A DNA stretch of 64,000 nt from Palsa-504 sp963847965 (GCA_963847965.1 CAWKCG010000048.1:124001-188000), one strand, 5' to 3'; numbered from the stretch's first letter, positions 27,603 through 36,753 are shown. Translations and numbers: made by a program. The notes: generated by a model from the letters alone, not told the origin.

Positions 27603-28370
27603 ATGCGCGAACTGCTCGTCATCGGCATGGGTCCCGGGCACCCGGACCAGATCACCGTCCAGGCCGTGCGGGCCCTCAACCGGGTGGACGTCTTCTTCCG
27701 CATCGACAAGGGCGACGCCAAATCCGGGCTGAACGCCGCCCGCGACGAGATCCTGCGTCGGCACGTCACCCAGCCGGGCGGCAGGGTCGTCGAGATCCCC
27801 GAGCCGCCGCGGGACCGGTCCGCCGCCGATTACCAGAGTGCCGTCCGCGACTGGCACGAGGCCCGCGCCGAGCTCATCGAGACCGCGATAGCGGACGAGC
27901 TCGGGCAGGACGGCGTTGGCGCGTTCCTGGTCTGGGGCGACCCGTCGGTCTACGACTCGACGCTGCGGATCATCGACCGCATCCAGGCTCGCGGCGCCGT
28001 CCCGTTCGAGTACGCGGTGATCCCCGGAGTCACCAGCGTGCAGGCGCTCGCGGCCGCTCACCGGATCCCGCTGAACCGGATCGGCGAGCCGATCCACATC
28101 ACCCCGGCCCGGCGGATCGCCGATGGGCTGCCCGAAGGACTGGACAGCGCCGTCGTCATGCTCGATTCCGGCTTCACCGCGGCCGGGCTCGACGACCCCG
28201 CGCTGACCGTCTTCTGGGGCGCCTACCTCAGCACGCCGGATGAGACCCTCATCCGCGGCCCGCTGCCCGAGGTAGCGGAGGAGATCACCGCCACCAGGGC
28301 GGCGCTAAGGGCCCGGCACGGCTGGATCATGGACACCTACCTGCTGCGCCGCGACCGTTCGGCCGAATAG
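27603..28370 (+). CDS. cobF: Precorrin-6A synthase (deacetylating) CobF
   Basis: This 255-residue SAM-dependent methylase methylates C1 of precorrin-5 and releases the acetyl group, giving precorrin-6A. The start MRELLVIGMGPGHPDQITVQAV is typical, followed by VDVFFRIDKGDAKSGL, AFLVWGDPSVYDSTLRI and VIPGVTSVQALAAAHRIPLN. CobF exists only in the aerobic pathway and agrees with CobG and CobN. The ATG at 27603 is chosen because upstream residues in the same frame have no homology. Its end overlaps convergent cobM by 34 bases. Confidence 0.95.
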   Translation: MRELLVIGMGPGHPDQITVQAVRALNRVDVFFRIDKGDAKSGLNAARDEILRRHVTQPGGRVVEIPEPPRDRSAADYQSAVRDWHEARAELIETAIADELGQDGVGAFLVWGDPSVYDSTLRIIDRIQARGAVPFEYAVIPGVTSVQALAAAHRIPLNRIGEPIHITPARRIADGLPEGLDSAVVMLDSGFTAAGLDDPALTVFWGAYLSTPDETLIRGPLPEVAEEITATRAALRARHGWIMDTYLLRRDRSAE

Positions 28371-29086
28371 AGGTGGCTGTCGCGGAACCCCTCCGCGGCG
28401 AGAACCGGCCCGACGATGATCACCGCGGTGCTCTTGACCGACGCGGCCAGCACCTGCTCGGCGATGTCACCGAGGGTGCCGCGCAGCACGACCTCGCCCG
28501 GCTGGCTGGCGTAGGCGACGACGGCCGCGGGGCACTGCGGCCCGTAGTGCGGCACCAGCTCGGCGACCACCTGCTCGATCCGCTGCACGGCGAGGTGCAG
28601 CACCAGCGTCGCCCCGGTCGCGCCCAGGCTGGCCAGGTCCTCGCCCGGCGGCATCGGCGTGGCCCGGTGCGCGATCCGGGTCAAGATGACCGTCTGGCCC
28701 ACGCCGGGCACGGTCAGCTCGCGGCGCAGGGCCGCGGCGGCCGCGGCGAACGCCGGAACGCCCGGGGCGATGTCGTACCCGATGCCGGCCCGGTCCAGGC
28801 GGCGAGCCTGCTCGGCCACGGCGCTGAAGACGGCCGGGTCGCCGGAGCAGAGGCGCACAACGTCGAGCCCCGCGGCGTCCGCCTCGACCATGGCCGCGGT
28901 TATCTGGTCGAGGGTGAGGTCGGCGGTGTCGACCAGCCGGGCCGTCGGCGGGCAGTACGCGAGGACCTCGGCGGGGACGAGGCTGCCGGCGTACAGGCAC
29001 ACCGAGCACTCCGACAGCAGCCGCCGCGCGCGGACGGTGATCAGGTCTGCCGCGCCAGGTCCGGCGCCGACGAAGTGGATGGTCAC
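28337..29086 (-). CDS. cobM: Precorrin-4 C11-methyltransferase CobM
   Basis: This 249-residue SAM-dependent methylase acts on C11 of precorrin-4. It starts with a GTG at 29086 (VTIHFVGAGPGAADLITVRA) and shows CLYAGSLVPAEVLAYCP, VVRLCSGDPAVFSAVAEQ and the ALRRELTVPGVGQTVILTR block, which is diagnostic for CobM/CbiF. The start overlaps the end of cobL by four bases (GTGA), so the two are translated together. Residues of a longer open frame upstream are shadow sequence in cobL. Confidence 0.95.
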   Translation of the reverse strand: MTIHFVGAGPGAADLITVRARRLLSECSVCLYAGSLVPAEVLAYCPPTARLVDTADLTLDQITAAMVEADAAGLDVVRLCSGDPAVFSAVAEQARRLDRAGIGYDIAPGVPAFAAAAAALRRELTVPGVGQTVILTRIAHRATPMPPGEDLASLGATGATLVLHLAVQRIEQVVAELVPHYGPQCPAAVVAYASQPGEVVLRGTLGDIAEQVLAASVKSTAVIIVGPVLAAEGFRDSHLYSAERSRRSR

Positions 29087-30315
29087 GGGCCCTCCCGGTG
29101 AGGGGCCGGCGGACCGGAAGGCTTGCGGACGGACCACTGAACGACGGGCAGCGCCGGCCTCCAGGTCGTGAAGGTGCCGAGCCCTTCGGCGCGTTCCACT
29201 CCGATCCGCGTCAGGGTGCCGCCCACGCTGTGCCACCAGCCGGCCAGGGCCCCCTGCCCCTCGATCGTGACCGCGTTCGCCACCAGCCGGCCGCCGACGG
29301 CGAGCGCGTCCCAGCAGGCGCGCACGACACCTTCGTCGGTGACCCCGCCGCCGACGAACACCGCGTCCGGCCGGGGCAGCCCGGACAGCGCGTCCGGGGC
29401 CGAGCCGGGCACCACGACCAGTCCCGGCACGCCCAGCGCGGCGGCGTTCCGGGTGATGCGGTCCCGGCGGTCGGCGCGCGGCTCGACGGCGATCGCGCGG
29501 CTCGACGGGTGGACCCGCATCCATTCGATGCCGACGCTGCCCGACCCGGCCCCCACGTCCCACAGCAGCTGACCGGGCACCGGGGCCAGCGCGGCCAGCG
29601 TCAGAGCGCGGACCTCGCGCTTGGTGATCTGCCCGTCCTGCTCGAACGCGTCGTCGGGCAGGCCGGGAACCCGTGACAGGGGCGCGGCGCCGGCGTCGAG
29701 CCTGCACTCGATCGCGACGATGGCCAGGCGGCTGTGCGGCCGCCCGTCCGCGGGCGCTACAACCTCTTGCTCGCCGCCCAGGTCCGCGAGCAGCGTGACC
29801 TGACTGCCACCGAACCCACGGCCGTCAAGCAGCGCGCGGACGTCGGCCGCCGCCGTGGTCTCGGCGGTCAGCGCGAACACCCGCCGCCCGGGCTGGAGCA
29901 CCGGGTGCAGCAGCTCCCGCGGCCGGCCGACCAGGCTCACCACCTCGATGTCGTCCAGCGGCCAGCCGAGCCGCGCCGCCGCCAGCGACACCGACGACGG
30001 GTGGGGCAGCACGGTGACGCGCGCGGCGCCGAGGATGCCGACCAGGGTGGAGCCGATGCCGTAGAACATCGGGTCACCGCTGGCCAGCACCACCAGCGCG
30101 GACCCGGCGTGCGCGCCGACCAGCTCGGACAGGCCGGGCAGCAGCGGACTCGGCAGCAGAATCCGCCGGCCGGGCACGGCCGAAGGCAGTAGCGAGAGCT
30201 GCCGCGGCCCGCCGATAAGCACGCCGGCCTGCTCGATCGCGGCCCTCGAAGGTGGCGACAATCCACCCCACCCGTCGGCCCCGATACCGACCACAGTCAC
30301 GGTCTCGGACAGCAC
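29083..30315 (-). CDS. cobL: Precorrin-6B methylase and decarboxylase CobL
   Basis: This is a two-domain enzyme that methylates C5 and C15 of precorrin-6B and decarboxylates the acetate on ring C. The N-terminal CbiE-like domain has VTVVGIGADGWGGL, LASGDPMFYGIGSTL and PSSVSLAAARLGWPLDDIEV. The C-terminal CbiT-like domain has the SAM-binding LWDVGAGSGSVGIEWMR and DAVFVGGGV. The GTG at 30315 fits the domain start best; a reading from 30402 would run through the divergent riboswitch region. It is followed by cobM in a two-gene minus-strand operon. Confidence 0.93.
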   Translation of the reverse strand: MLSETVTVVGIGADGWGGLSPPSRAAIEQAGVLIGGPRQLSLLPSAVPGRRILLPSPLLPGLSELVGAHAGSALVVLASGDPMFYGIGSTLVGILGAARVTVLPHPSSVSLAAARLGWPLDDIEVVSLVGRPRELLHPVLQPGRRVFALTAETTAAADVRALLDGRGFGGSQVTLLADLGGEQEVVAPADGRPHSRLAIVAIECRLDAGAAPLSRVPGLPDDAFEQDGQITKREVRALTLAALAPVPGQLLWDVGAGSGSVGIEWMRVHPSSRAIAVEPRADRRDRITRNAAALGVPGLVVVPGSAPDALSGLPRPDAVFVGGGVTDEGVVRACWDALAVGGRLVANAVTIEGQGALAGWWHSVGGTLTRIGVERAEGLGTFTTWRPALPVVQWSVRKPSGPPAPHREGP

Positions 30316-30334
30316 GCCGTACAGTCTGCCGCAG

Positions 30335-30445
30335 GCTGTGAGAGGATGGCGGGCGAACGGCTGCCGAGGAACACCGGTGCGAATCCGGGACGGTCCCGCC
30401 ACTGTGACCCGTTGGCATAAACGGGAAGCCAGACCATCGGCACCC
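30335..30445 (+). ncRNA. Cobalamin riboswitch ahead of the chelatase-cobO-cobB operon
   Basis: The core appears as CACCGGTGCGAATCCGGGAC, then GGTCCCGCCACTGTGACCC and a closing GGGAAGCCAGACC. These are the conserved blocks of the B12-box aptamer. A GC-rich hairpin (CGGCGGGCGC...CACCCGCCGG region, to about 30503) follows immediately before the first gene. It would switch off the downstream operon when cobalamin is plentiful. Confidence 0.92.
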
Positions 30446-30521
30446 GTGCCGCCGGGCCATCGCCCGGTGGTCGTCGCTGTCGGCGGGCGCGGACACCCGC
30501 CGGGTGAAGAGGGCTGTAGCC

Positions 30522-31787
30522 GTGACCCAGTTTCCGTTCAGCGCCGTCGTCGCGATGGACGACATGCTGCTGGCGCTGATCCTGAACGCGATCTCGCCGG
30601 CCATCGGCGGGGTACTCGTACGCGGCGAGAAGGGGACCGCGAAGTCGACCGCGGTCCGCGCGCTGACCACGGTCCTGCCGCCGGTCGAGGTCATCGCGGG
30701 CTGCCGCTTCTCGTGCTCGCCGTCGGCCCCGGACCCGCAGTGCCCCGACGGCCCGCACGCGGCGGGGGCTGAGCCCCAGGAGCGCCCGACCCGCCTGGTG
30801 GAGCTGCCGGTCGGCGCCACCGAAGACCGGCTCACCGGTTCGCTGGACGTCGGGCGCGCGCTCACCGAGGGCGTTACGTCTTTCCAGCCGGGGTTGCTGG
30901 CCGCGGCGCACCGGGGCGTCCTGTACGTCGACGAGGTCAACCTGCTGCACGACCACCTTGTCGACCTGCTGCTCGACGCGGCCGCCCTCGGGACCAGCTA
31001 CGTCGAGCGTGACGGGGTATCGGTGCAGCACGAGGCCAGGTTCTTGCTGGTCGGCACCATGAACCCCGAGGAAGGCGAGCTCCGGCCGCAGTTGCTTGAC
31101 CGGTTCGGCCTGACCGTCGAGGCGGCCGCGCCGCGCGACCCGGCGACCCGGGCCGAGGTAATCCGCAGGCGGATCGCCTTCGACGCCGATCCCGAGGGGT
31201 TCGCGGCGAAGTACGCCGACAGCGAGGCGGCGGTCGCCGCCTCCATCGCCGCGGCCCGGGCGCACCTGCCGGCCGTCGTCGTCGACGACGCCGCGCTCGA
31301 GCAGATCGCGACGGTCTGCGCCAGCTTCGGCGTGGACGGACTGCGGGCTGACATCGTGATCGCGCGAGCCGCCGCCGCGCACGCGGCCTGGCGATCCGCC
31401 GCGGTACTGACCCGCGAGGATATCCGCGTCGCCTCCCGGCTGGCGCTCCCGCACCGCCGCCGGCGCAATCCGTTCGACGCCCCCGGCCTGGACGAGCAGC
31501 AGCTAGACGACGCGCTTGGCGGTGAACCAGACGGCGGGCCAGACGACGAGCCGGATCCGCCGCCGCCCCACTCCGGGCCGACGCAAAGCAATACCTCCGC
31601 AAAAACGGGCGACCAGGCGGCCGGGCGTGAGTCGGTCCGGCCGAGCGGCGCGACGTTCCGCGCGCGCCGGCTTGAGGTACCGGGCAAGGGAAACGGGGCC
31701 GCGGGGCGGCGCTCGCGCGCCTACACCGACGGCGGCCGTACCGTCGGCGCCGGCGGCCCGGGTCGTCGCCGCGTGACGTGCATGTGA
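30522..31787 (+). CDS. Chelatase AAA+ ATPase part (ChlI/BchI-like), probably the front half of one split gene
   Basis: This AAA+ protein starts, by homology, at the GTG at 30522 (VTQFPFSAVVAMDDMLLAL); the frame is open from 30504. Walker A is RGEKGTAKSTAVRAL, Walker B LYVDEVNLL, sensor LLVGTMNPEEGELRPQLLDRFGL. The last ~90 residues are an acidic, Pro-rich linker. In actinobacteria this AAA part and a vWA part usually form one ~630-670-residue cobalt chelatase subunit that works with CobN. Here the frame ends at 31787 just as the vWA part opens in another frame at 31778. A one-base indel near 31765 would join them; an authentic overlapping gene pair is the alternative. Confidence 0.85.
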   Translation: MTQFPFSAVVAMDDMLLALILNAISPAIGGVLVRGEKGTAKSTAVRALTTVLPPVEVIAGCRFSCSPSAPDPQCPDGPHAAGAEPQERPTRLVELPVGATEDRLTGSLDVGRALTEGVTSFQPGLLAAAHRGVLYVDEVNLLHDHLVDLLLDAAALGTSYVERDGVSVQHEARFLLVGTMNPEEGELRPQLLDRFGLTVEAAAPRDPATRAEVIRRRIAFDADPEGFAAKYADSEAAVAASIAAARAHLPAVVVDDAALEQIATVCASFGVDGLRADIVIARAAAAHAAWRSAAVLTREDIRVASRLALPHRRRRNPFDAPGLDEQQLDDALGGEPDGGPDDEPDPPPPHSGPTQSNTSAKTGDQAAGRESVRPSGATFRARRLEVPGKGNGAAGRRSRAYTDGGRTVGAGGPGRRRVTCM

Positions 31788-32467
31788 CCGCGACCCTCAT
31801 GGCGTGCGCGCCGCACCAGATCCGCCGCGGCCGGACCGGGCCCGGCCTGCTCCTCGAGGAAGCAGACCTGCGTGAGCGTCGCCGCGAGGGGCGCGAGTCC
31901 AACCTGGTCCTGTTCCTGGTGGACGCGAGCGGATCGATGGCCGCCCGCGGCCGGATGGAAGCGGCCAAGGGGGCCGTGCTCTCCCTGCTGCTCGACGCTT
32001 ACCAGCGCCGCGACAAGGTGGGCCTGATCTGCTTCCGCGGCGCCGGTGCGCAGCTGCTGCTGCCCCCCACCTCATCCGTGGACGCCGCCGCGAGCAGGCT
32101 GGAGAAGATGCCCTCGGGAGGGCGGACCCCGCTGCAGGCCGGGCTCACCGAGGCCCACGCCGTGCTGCTCCGCGAGCGGCTGCGTGACCCGCAGCGCAGG
32201 CCGCTTCTCGTCGTCGTCACCGACGGCCGTCACACCGCGGGCGGCGACCCGGGCGCCGCGGCCCTGCGGTTGCGCCGCGATGGCGTCGCAGCCGTCGTCG
32301 TCGACTGCGAGACCGGGCCGATGCGCCTGGGGCTGGCCGGCGACCTCGCCCGTACCCTGGGCGCCCAGCACCTGAACCTGCGCGACGTCGGCGACCTCTC
32401 CGCAGGCGTCCTGGCCGACTCGGTCCGCGCCTACCGGCAGGCCATCCGCCGCGAACAGGTGGCCTGA
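31778..32467 (+). CDS. Chelatase vWA-domain part (ChlD/BchD-like)
   Basis: This 230-residue part contains a von Willebrand A domain. The metal-ion-dependent adhesion site is LFLVDASGSM, followed by LLLDAYQRRDKVGLICFRG and LLVVVTDGRHT. The N-terminal APHQIRRGR and ESNLVLFLVDASGSMAARGRM are typical of the D subunit of Mg/Co chelatases. The apparent GTG start at 31778 overlaps the end of the AAA part by ten bases. Combined length (about 650 residues) equals the usual single-chain subunit, so a frameshift is likely. It is four bases from cobO. Confidence 0.88.
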   Translation: MHVTATLMACAPHQIRRGRTGPGLLLEEADLRERRREGRESNLVLFLVDASGSMAARGRMEAAKGAVLSLLLDAYQRRDKVGLICFRGAGAQLLLPPTSSVDAAASRLEKMPSGGRTPLQAGLTEAHAVLLRERLRDPQRRPLLVVVTDGRHTAGGDPGAAALRLRRDGVAAVVVDCETGPMRLGLAGDLARTLGAQHLNLRDVGDLSAGVLADSVRAYRQAIRREQVA

Positions 32468-32470
32468 GCC

Positions 32471-33082
32471 ATGCCGCAGGGACAGCCAGAGACCGTCCCG
32501 GACGACGGGCTGACCACCAGGCAGCGCCGGAACCGGCCGCTGCTGATCGTGCACACCGGCGCGATGAAGGGGAAGTCGACCGCCGCGTTCGGCCTGGCCC
32601 TGCGCGGCTGGCACCAGGGCTGGAGCATCGCGGTCTACCAGTTCGTCAAGAGCGCCAAGTGGCGGGTCGGCGAGGAGGCCGCCTTCCTGGCCCTCGGCCG
32701 GCTGCACGAGCAGACCGGCGAGGGCGGCGAGGTCGCCTGGCACAAGATGGGCGAGGGCTGGTCGTGGATCCAGCGCGGCGACCCCGAAGACCACGCCGCG
32801 AACGCCCGCGAGGGCTGGGCGCAGATCAAGCGGGACCTGACCGCCGAGCGGCACGGCCTGTACGTCCTTGACGAGTTCACCTACCCGATGAAGTGGGGGT
32901 GGATCGACGTCGCCGACGTCGTGACGGCGCTCACCGCCCGGCCCGGGCACCAGCACGTGGTGATCACCGGCCGCGACGCGCACCAGGACCTGATCGACGC
33001 CGCGGACCTGGTCGTCGAGATGACGAAGATCAAGCACCCCATGGACGCGGGCCAGAAGGGCCAGCGCGGCATCGAGTGGTGA
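32471..33082 (+). CDS. cobO: Cob(I)yrinic acid a,c-diamide adenosyltransferase
   Basis: This 203-residue ATP:corrinoid adenosyltransferase attaches the 5'-deoxyadenosyl group to reduced corrinoid. The P-loop reads HTGAMKGKSTAAFGLALRG, followed by VYQFVKSAKWRVGEE, LYVLDEFTYPMKWGWID and VVITGRDAHQDLIDAADLVVEM. All are diagnostic of the CobO/BtuR (CobA-type) family. The gene follows the vWA chelatase part by three bases and overlaps cobB by four (GTGA), so it is inside the riboswitch-controlled operon. Confidence 0.95.
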   Translation: MPQGQPETVPDDGLTTRQRRNRPLLIVHTGAMKGKSTAAFGLALRGWHQGWSIAVYQFVKSAKWRVGEEAAFLALGRLHEQTGEGGEVAWHKMGEGWSWIQRGDPEDHAANAREGWAQIKRDLTAERHGLYVLDEFTYPMKWGWIDVADVVTALTARPGHQHVVITGRDAHQDLIDAADLVVEMTKIKHPMDAGQKGQRGIEW

Positions 33083-34461
33083 TCATCCCGCGCGTCGTCA
33101 TCGCGGCTCCCGGCAGCGGTCACGGCAAGACGTCCGTCGCCACCGGGCTGCTCGGCGCGCTGCGGCAGCGCGGCCTGGCCGTCTCGCCGCACAAGGTCGG
33201 CCCGGATTACATCGACCCCGGTTACCACGCGCTGGCCGCCGGCCGCGCCGGGCGCAACCTCGATCCGTGGCTCGTCGGCGAGGACCAGATCCTGCCGATG
33301 TTCACCCACGGGGCCAGGACCCCGGCACCCGCCGAGATCGCGATCATCGAAGGGGTGATGGGCCTGTTCGACGGCGTGTCGGGCCGCGGGGACTTCGCCT
33401 CGACCGCGCACGTTGCCCGGCTGCTCGGCGCGCCGGTCGTCCTCGTGGTCGACGCGGCGGGCTTCAGCTCGTCGGCCGCCGCCCTGCTGCACGGCTTCGC
33501 GACCTTCAACCCGGGGACCCGCATCGGCGGCGTGATCTTCAACAAGGTCGGCTCGGCCTACCACGAGCAGTTGCTGCGCGACGCGGCCGACGCCGCGGGC
33601 CTACCGGTCCTCGGTGCGATCCACCGCCTCGGCCAGCTCGCCGTGCCGTCCCGGCACCTCGGCCTCATCCCCGCCGCGGAGCACGCCGGCCAGGCCGCCG
33701 CCGCAGTCGAAGCCCTGACGGCGGTCGTCGCCAGCCGCGTGGACCTGGAGGCCGTACTCCGGCTCGCCCGCACCGCCAGCCCGCTCCGTGATACCCCGGA
33801 GATAACCGCCGAACGAGCGGTGGTCCCTCTCCCGCGGCCCCGTATCGCCGTCGCCGGCGGCGCGGCGTTCACGTTCGGCTACGCCGAGCATCCCGAGCTG
33901 CTGGCTGCCGCCGGGGCGGAGGTGGTGACCTTCGACCCGCTGCAAGACGAGAAGCTCCCCGACGACGTGCACGGCCTGGTCATCGGCGGCGGGTTCCCCG
34001 AGGAGCACGCCGCTGACCTGTCGGCCAACGCCAGAGCGCGGGCCGAGGTCGGCGCGCTGGCCCGCGCGGGCGCGCCGGTCATCGCGGAGTGCGCCGGCCT
34101 GCTGTACCTGTCGCAGTCGCTCGACGGGCATCCCATGTGCGGCGTGCTCGCGGCCGACACCGCCATGACCAGCACGCTCACGCTCGGCTACCGTGACGCG
34201 GTGGCCCTCACCTCCTCACCGCTCGGGCCGGCCGGGACCCGGGCGCACGGCCACGAGTTCCACCGCACCTCCGTCCAGTCTGCGCGCACCGCGGCCAACG
34301 CATGGCGGTGGCAGGCCCGGGAGGCCGTCGTCACCGAAGGCTTCGTCAGCGGCCGGATGCACGCGTCCTACCTGCACACGCACTGGAACGGCGTGCCCGG
34401 CGCGGCCGAACGCATCACGGCCGCCGCCCGCGAATACCGGGAGGCACGGGCCCGCGCCTGA
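33079..34461 (+). CDS. cobB: Cobyrinic/hydrogenobyrinic acid a,c-diamide synthase
   Basis: This 460-residue enzyme amidates the a and c side chains using glutamine and ATP. The N-terminal ATPase domain has the P-loop APGSGHGKTSVATGLLGAL, KVGPDYIDPGYH and EGVMGLFDG. The C-terminal class I amidotransferase domain has GGGFPEEHAADLSAN, the nucleophile in IAECAGLLYLSQ and a closing GRMHASYLHTHW. GTG starts exist at 33076 and 33079; the latter gives the usual four-base overlap with cobO. It ends the riboswitch operon. No cobQ or later-pathway gene follows. Confidence 0.95.
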   Translation: MIIPRVVIAAPGSGHGKTSVATGLLGALRQRGLAVSPHKVGPDYIDPGYHALAAGRAGRNLDPWLVGEDQILPMFTHGARTPAPAEIAIIEGVMGLFDGVSGRGDFASTAHVARLLGAPVVLVVDAAGFSSSAAALLHGFATFNPGTRIGGVIFNKVGSAYHEQLLRDAADAAGLPVLGAIHRLGQLAVPSRHLGLIPAAEHAGQAAAAVEALTAVVASRVDLEAVLRLARTASPLRDTPEITAERAVVPLPRPRIAVAGGAAFTFGYAEHPELLAAAGAEVVTFDPLQDEKLPDDVHGLVIGGGFPEEHAADLSANARARAEVGALARAGAPVIAECAGLLYLSQSLDGHPMCGVLAADTAMTSTLTLGYRDAVALTSSPLGPAGTRAHGHEFHRTSVQSARTAANAWRWQAREAVVTEGFVSGRMHASYLHTHWNGVPGAAERITAAAREYREARARA

Positions 34462-34559
34462 CTGACCTGACGGACTAAACCCGGGGGTTGAGCCGGCCCA
34501 GCCGGAAGACCAACCCGCAGGCTGGCGACTTACGACGGCCGAAATCTGACACTGGCTAC

Positions 34560-34781
34560 ATGACGATTACGGATTACATCATCAACATCGGCCTCGTGGC
34601 TCTGGTGATCCTCCAGATCCGGGGTAGCCGCCTCGACTGGAAGACCGCCCTCCGGCCGGTGATCCTGGTGGCCGCCGCCGCGGTGTACTACCTCCGCGGC
34701 ATCCCGGCCTCAGGGAACGACCTCCTTCTCGAGACGGGCGACGCCTTGCACGCTGCCGCGCGCGAGACCGTGGCGGCCTGA
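34560..34781 (+). CDS. Small membrane protein, possibly truncated
   Basis: This 73-residue protein starts MTITDYIINIGLVALVILQI and has two hydrophobic segments (about residues 6-18 and 32-46) with a loop RGSRLDWKTALRP. It resembles the N-terminal part of a family of roughly 130-residue actinobacterial membrane proteins of unknown function. After GNDLLLE the similarity that I can recall ends, and the tail is a short unrelated hydrophilic stretch, so a C-terminal truncation is likely. No strong ribosome site is visible. It is 60 bases before the histidine kinase. Confidence 0.55.
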   Translation: MTITDYIINIGLVALVILQIRGSRLDWKTALRPVILVAAAAVYYLRGIPASGNDLLLETGDALHAAARETVAA

Positions 34782-34841
34782 GGTGTGCGCAGCAGGCGGC
34801 CGCCTCCGGTCGCGGTTTCCCGGCGGCCGTAAGCTCGCCCC

Positions 34842-36017
34842 ATGAGCGACCGGGTGCTGGCGGCGCAGGCGGAGGCCCTGCGCCGCTCCCGGCGTGAGGA
34901 CCGGCAACTCGCCCCGCTGCGCCTGGTGGTCGTCGGCATCGTCGTGCTCCTCGCGGCGACGAGCAAGCCGGCGATCGGGCTGTCTGGACGGCACCTCGTG
35001 CTCGCGGTCTGCCTCGCCGTCTTCACCGTCGAGATGCTCGGCTGGCCGATCCTCCCCTGGGCCGGCACCGCCGCTCGCGTCGGCGAGCTTACGGTCATGG
35101 GCGCGAGCGCGGTCGTCATCGCCGTGCTCCAGCCGAACGGCGTGTCGGAACTGCCCGGCAGCGCGGTCGTGTTCATCGCCGGGTTCTCGCTCTCGCCAGC
35201 GCTCGCCGTCGCCATCGGCGCGGCGGTCACCGCCGGCGACGCCGCCGCGCTCAGCTCGATCCGGGGCGTCAGTGCCGCGCCGATCGCCGGCGCGGCACTG
35301 CTCTGCGCCGTGCTCGGCCTCACCGGCGCGCTCGCGCGGCGCTACCGGCTCAGCCAGGAAGGGACCGAGCTGCTCCTTGCCCAGCTCGAGGACGCCCGCG
35401 ATGACCAGGCGCGGGCGGCCGCCGCGGAGGAGCGGGCCAGCATCGCCCGCGAACTGCACGACGTCCTCGCCCACTCGCTGTCCGGGCTTTCGATCCAGAT
35501 CGAGATGGTGCGCAAGCTCGCGGGCAAGGTGGAAGCACCGGCCGAGCTGCGCGCCGCCATCGACGGCGCGGCCGACCTCGCCAAGCAGGGCCTGGCCGAG
35601 GCGCGTGACGCCGTCGGCGCGCTCCGCCGCGATGACCGGCTCGGCGTGGACCAGCTTCCCGAGCTCGTCGAGCACTTCCGCCGGGGCTTCAACCTCGCGG
35701 TGACCTACGCCGTCGAGGGCGGACCGCGCCCTGTGCCCCCCGACGTCGGCCTCGCCCTTTACCGGGTGGCCGGCGAGGCGCTCACGAACGTCGCGCGGCA
35801 CGCCGCGGGGGCCAGCGCGCGCGTCGAACTCTCCTTTGGCGCGGGGCAGGTCCGCCTCACCGTGACCGACCACGGCGGACAGCGCAGCGCGCTCGCCACC
35901 ACGGGAAGCGGCTGGGGGCTGGCGGGCGTACGCGAGCGGATCAAGCGGCTCGGCGGTGATCTGGTCGCCGGGCCGTCGGGGACGGGATGGTCGGTCGTGG
36001 TGAGCGTGCCGGCATGA
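34842..36017 (+). CDS. Membrane sensor histidine kinase, NarL-partner (HisKA_3) type
   Basis: This 391-residue kinase has about five hydrophobic segments in residues 25-165 and no large extracellular domain. The phosphoacceptor region is ASIARELHDVLAHSLSGLSIQ (His near residue 205) and the ATP-binding part has ALYRVAGEALTNVARHA and GWGLAGVRERIKRLGGDL. This is the standard actinobacterial NarL-system kinase. The start ATG at 34842 gives a good N-terminus. It overlaps the response regulator by four bases (ATGA). The signal is unknown. Confidence 0.92.
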   Translation: MSDRVLAAQAEALRRSRREDRQLAPLRLVVVGIVVLLAATSKPAIGLSGRHLVLAVCLAVFTVEMLGWPILPWAGTAARVGELTVMGASAVVIAVLQPNGVSELPGSAVVFIAGFSLSPALAVAIGAAVTAGDAAALSSIRGVSAAPIAGAALLCAVLGLTGALARRYRLSQEGTELLLAQLEDARDDQARAAAAEERASIARELHDVLAHSLSGLSIQIEMVRKLAGKVEAPAELRAAIDGAADLAKQGLAEARDAVGALRRDDRLGVDQLPELVEHFRRGFNLAVTYAVEGGPRPVPPDVGLALYRVAGEALTNVARHAAGASARVELSFGAGQVRLTVTDHGGQRSALATTGSGWGLAGVRERIKRLGGDLVAGPSGTGWSVVVSVPA

Positions 36018-36694
36018 CGGACGTGGCGGCCCTGCGCGTGCTGATCGCTGACGACCAGCGGGTCGTGCGCGACGGGCTCGCCGTGCTCGTCGGGCTCTGC
36101 GAGGGCATCGAGGTCGTGGGCGCCGCGCCGGACGGGGCGGCGGCGGTCGCCCTGGTTGACGAGCTTGCGCCCGACGTCGTGCTCATGGACCTGCGCATGC
36201 CGGAGCTGGACGGCGTGGCGGCCACCCGGGCCATTGCCGGGCGCAGTGCCGCGCGGGTCATCGTGCTCACCACGTACGCCGACGACGCATCGATCTTCCC
36301 CGCCCTGCGGGCGGGCGCGGCCGGCTACCTCACCAAGGACGCGAGCGCCGAGGAGATCGAGGCCGCCATCCGGGCGGTCCACCGCGGGCAGACGTGGCTG
36401 GACCCGGTGGTACAAGCACGCCTCGTCAGCGCGCTCGGCGACGGCGACGATGGTGAGCCGGCCCGCCCCTCCCCCGGGCTCCCCGACAACCTCACCCCGC
36501 GAGAGGCCGAAGTGCTCGGGCTCATCGCCGCGGGCTTGTCGAACCGAGAGATCGGCGAACGGCTCGTGCTCAGCCAGGCGACGGTCAAGACGCACGTGAA
36601 CCGCATCTTCGCGAAGATCGGCGCACGGAGCCGAGCTCAGGCGGTGCTTTACGCGATCGAGGCCGGGCTCGCCGGGCCGGGTGGCGGCGCGTAG
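36014..36694 (+). CDS. NarL/LuxR-family response regulator
   Basis: This 226-residue regulator has a receiver domain (residues ~8-120) with acidic pocket IADDQRVVRDGL, the phosphoacceptor Asp in VVLMDLRMPELDGV, LTTYADD and GYLTKDAS. A LuxR-type helix-turn-helix follows: LTPREAEVLGLIAAGLSNREI then LSQATVKTHVNRIFAKIGAR. It is coupled to the kinase by an ATGA overlap. No target gene is obvious nearby. Confidence 0.94.
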   Translation: MTDVAALRVLIADDQRVVRDGLAVLVGLCEGIEVVGAAPDGAAAVALVDELAPDVVLMDLRMPELDGVAATRAIAGRSAARVIVLTTYADDASIFPALRAGAAGYLTKDASAEEIEAAIRAVHRGQTWLDPVVQARLVSALGDGDDGEPARPSPGLPDNLTPREAEVLGLIAAGLSNREIGERLVLSQATVKTHVNRIFAKIGARSRAQAVLYAIEAGLAGPGGGA

Positions 36695-36753
36695 AAGTCC
36701 TGCCGCCGGCCCCGTGGATCACCGGCCGGCCCGTGACCCCATAAGCTCGTCGC

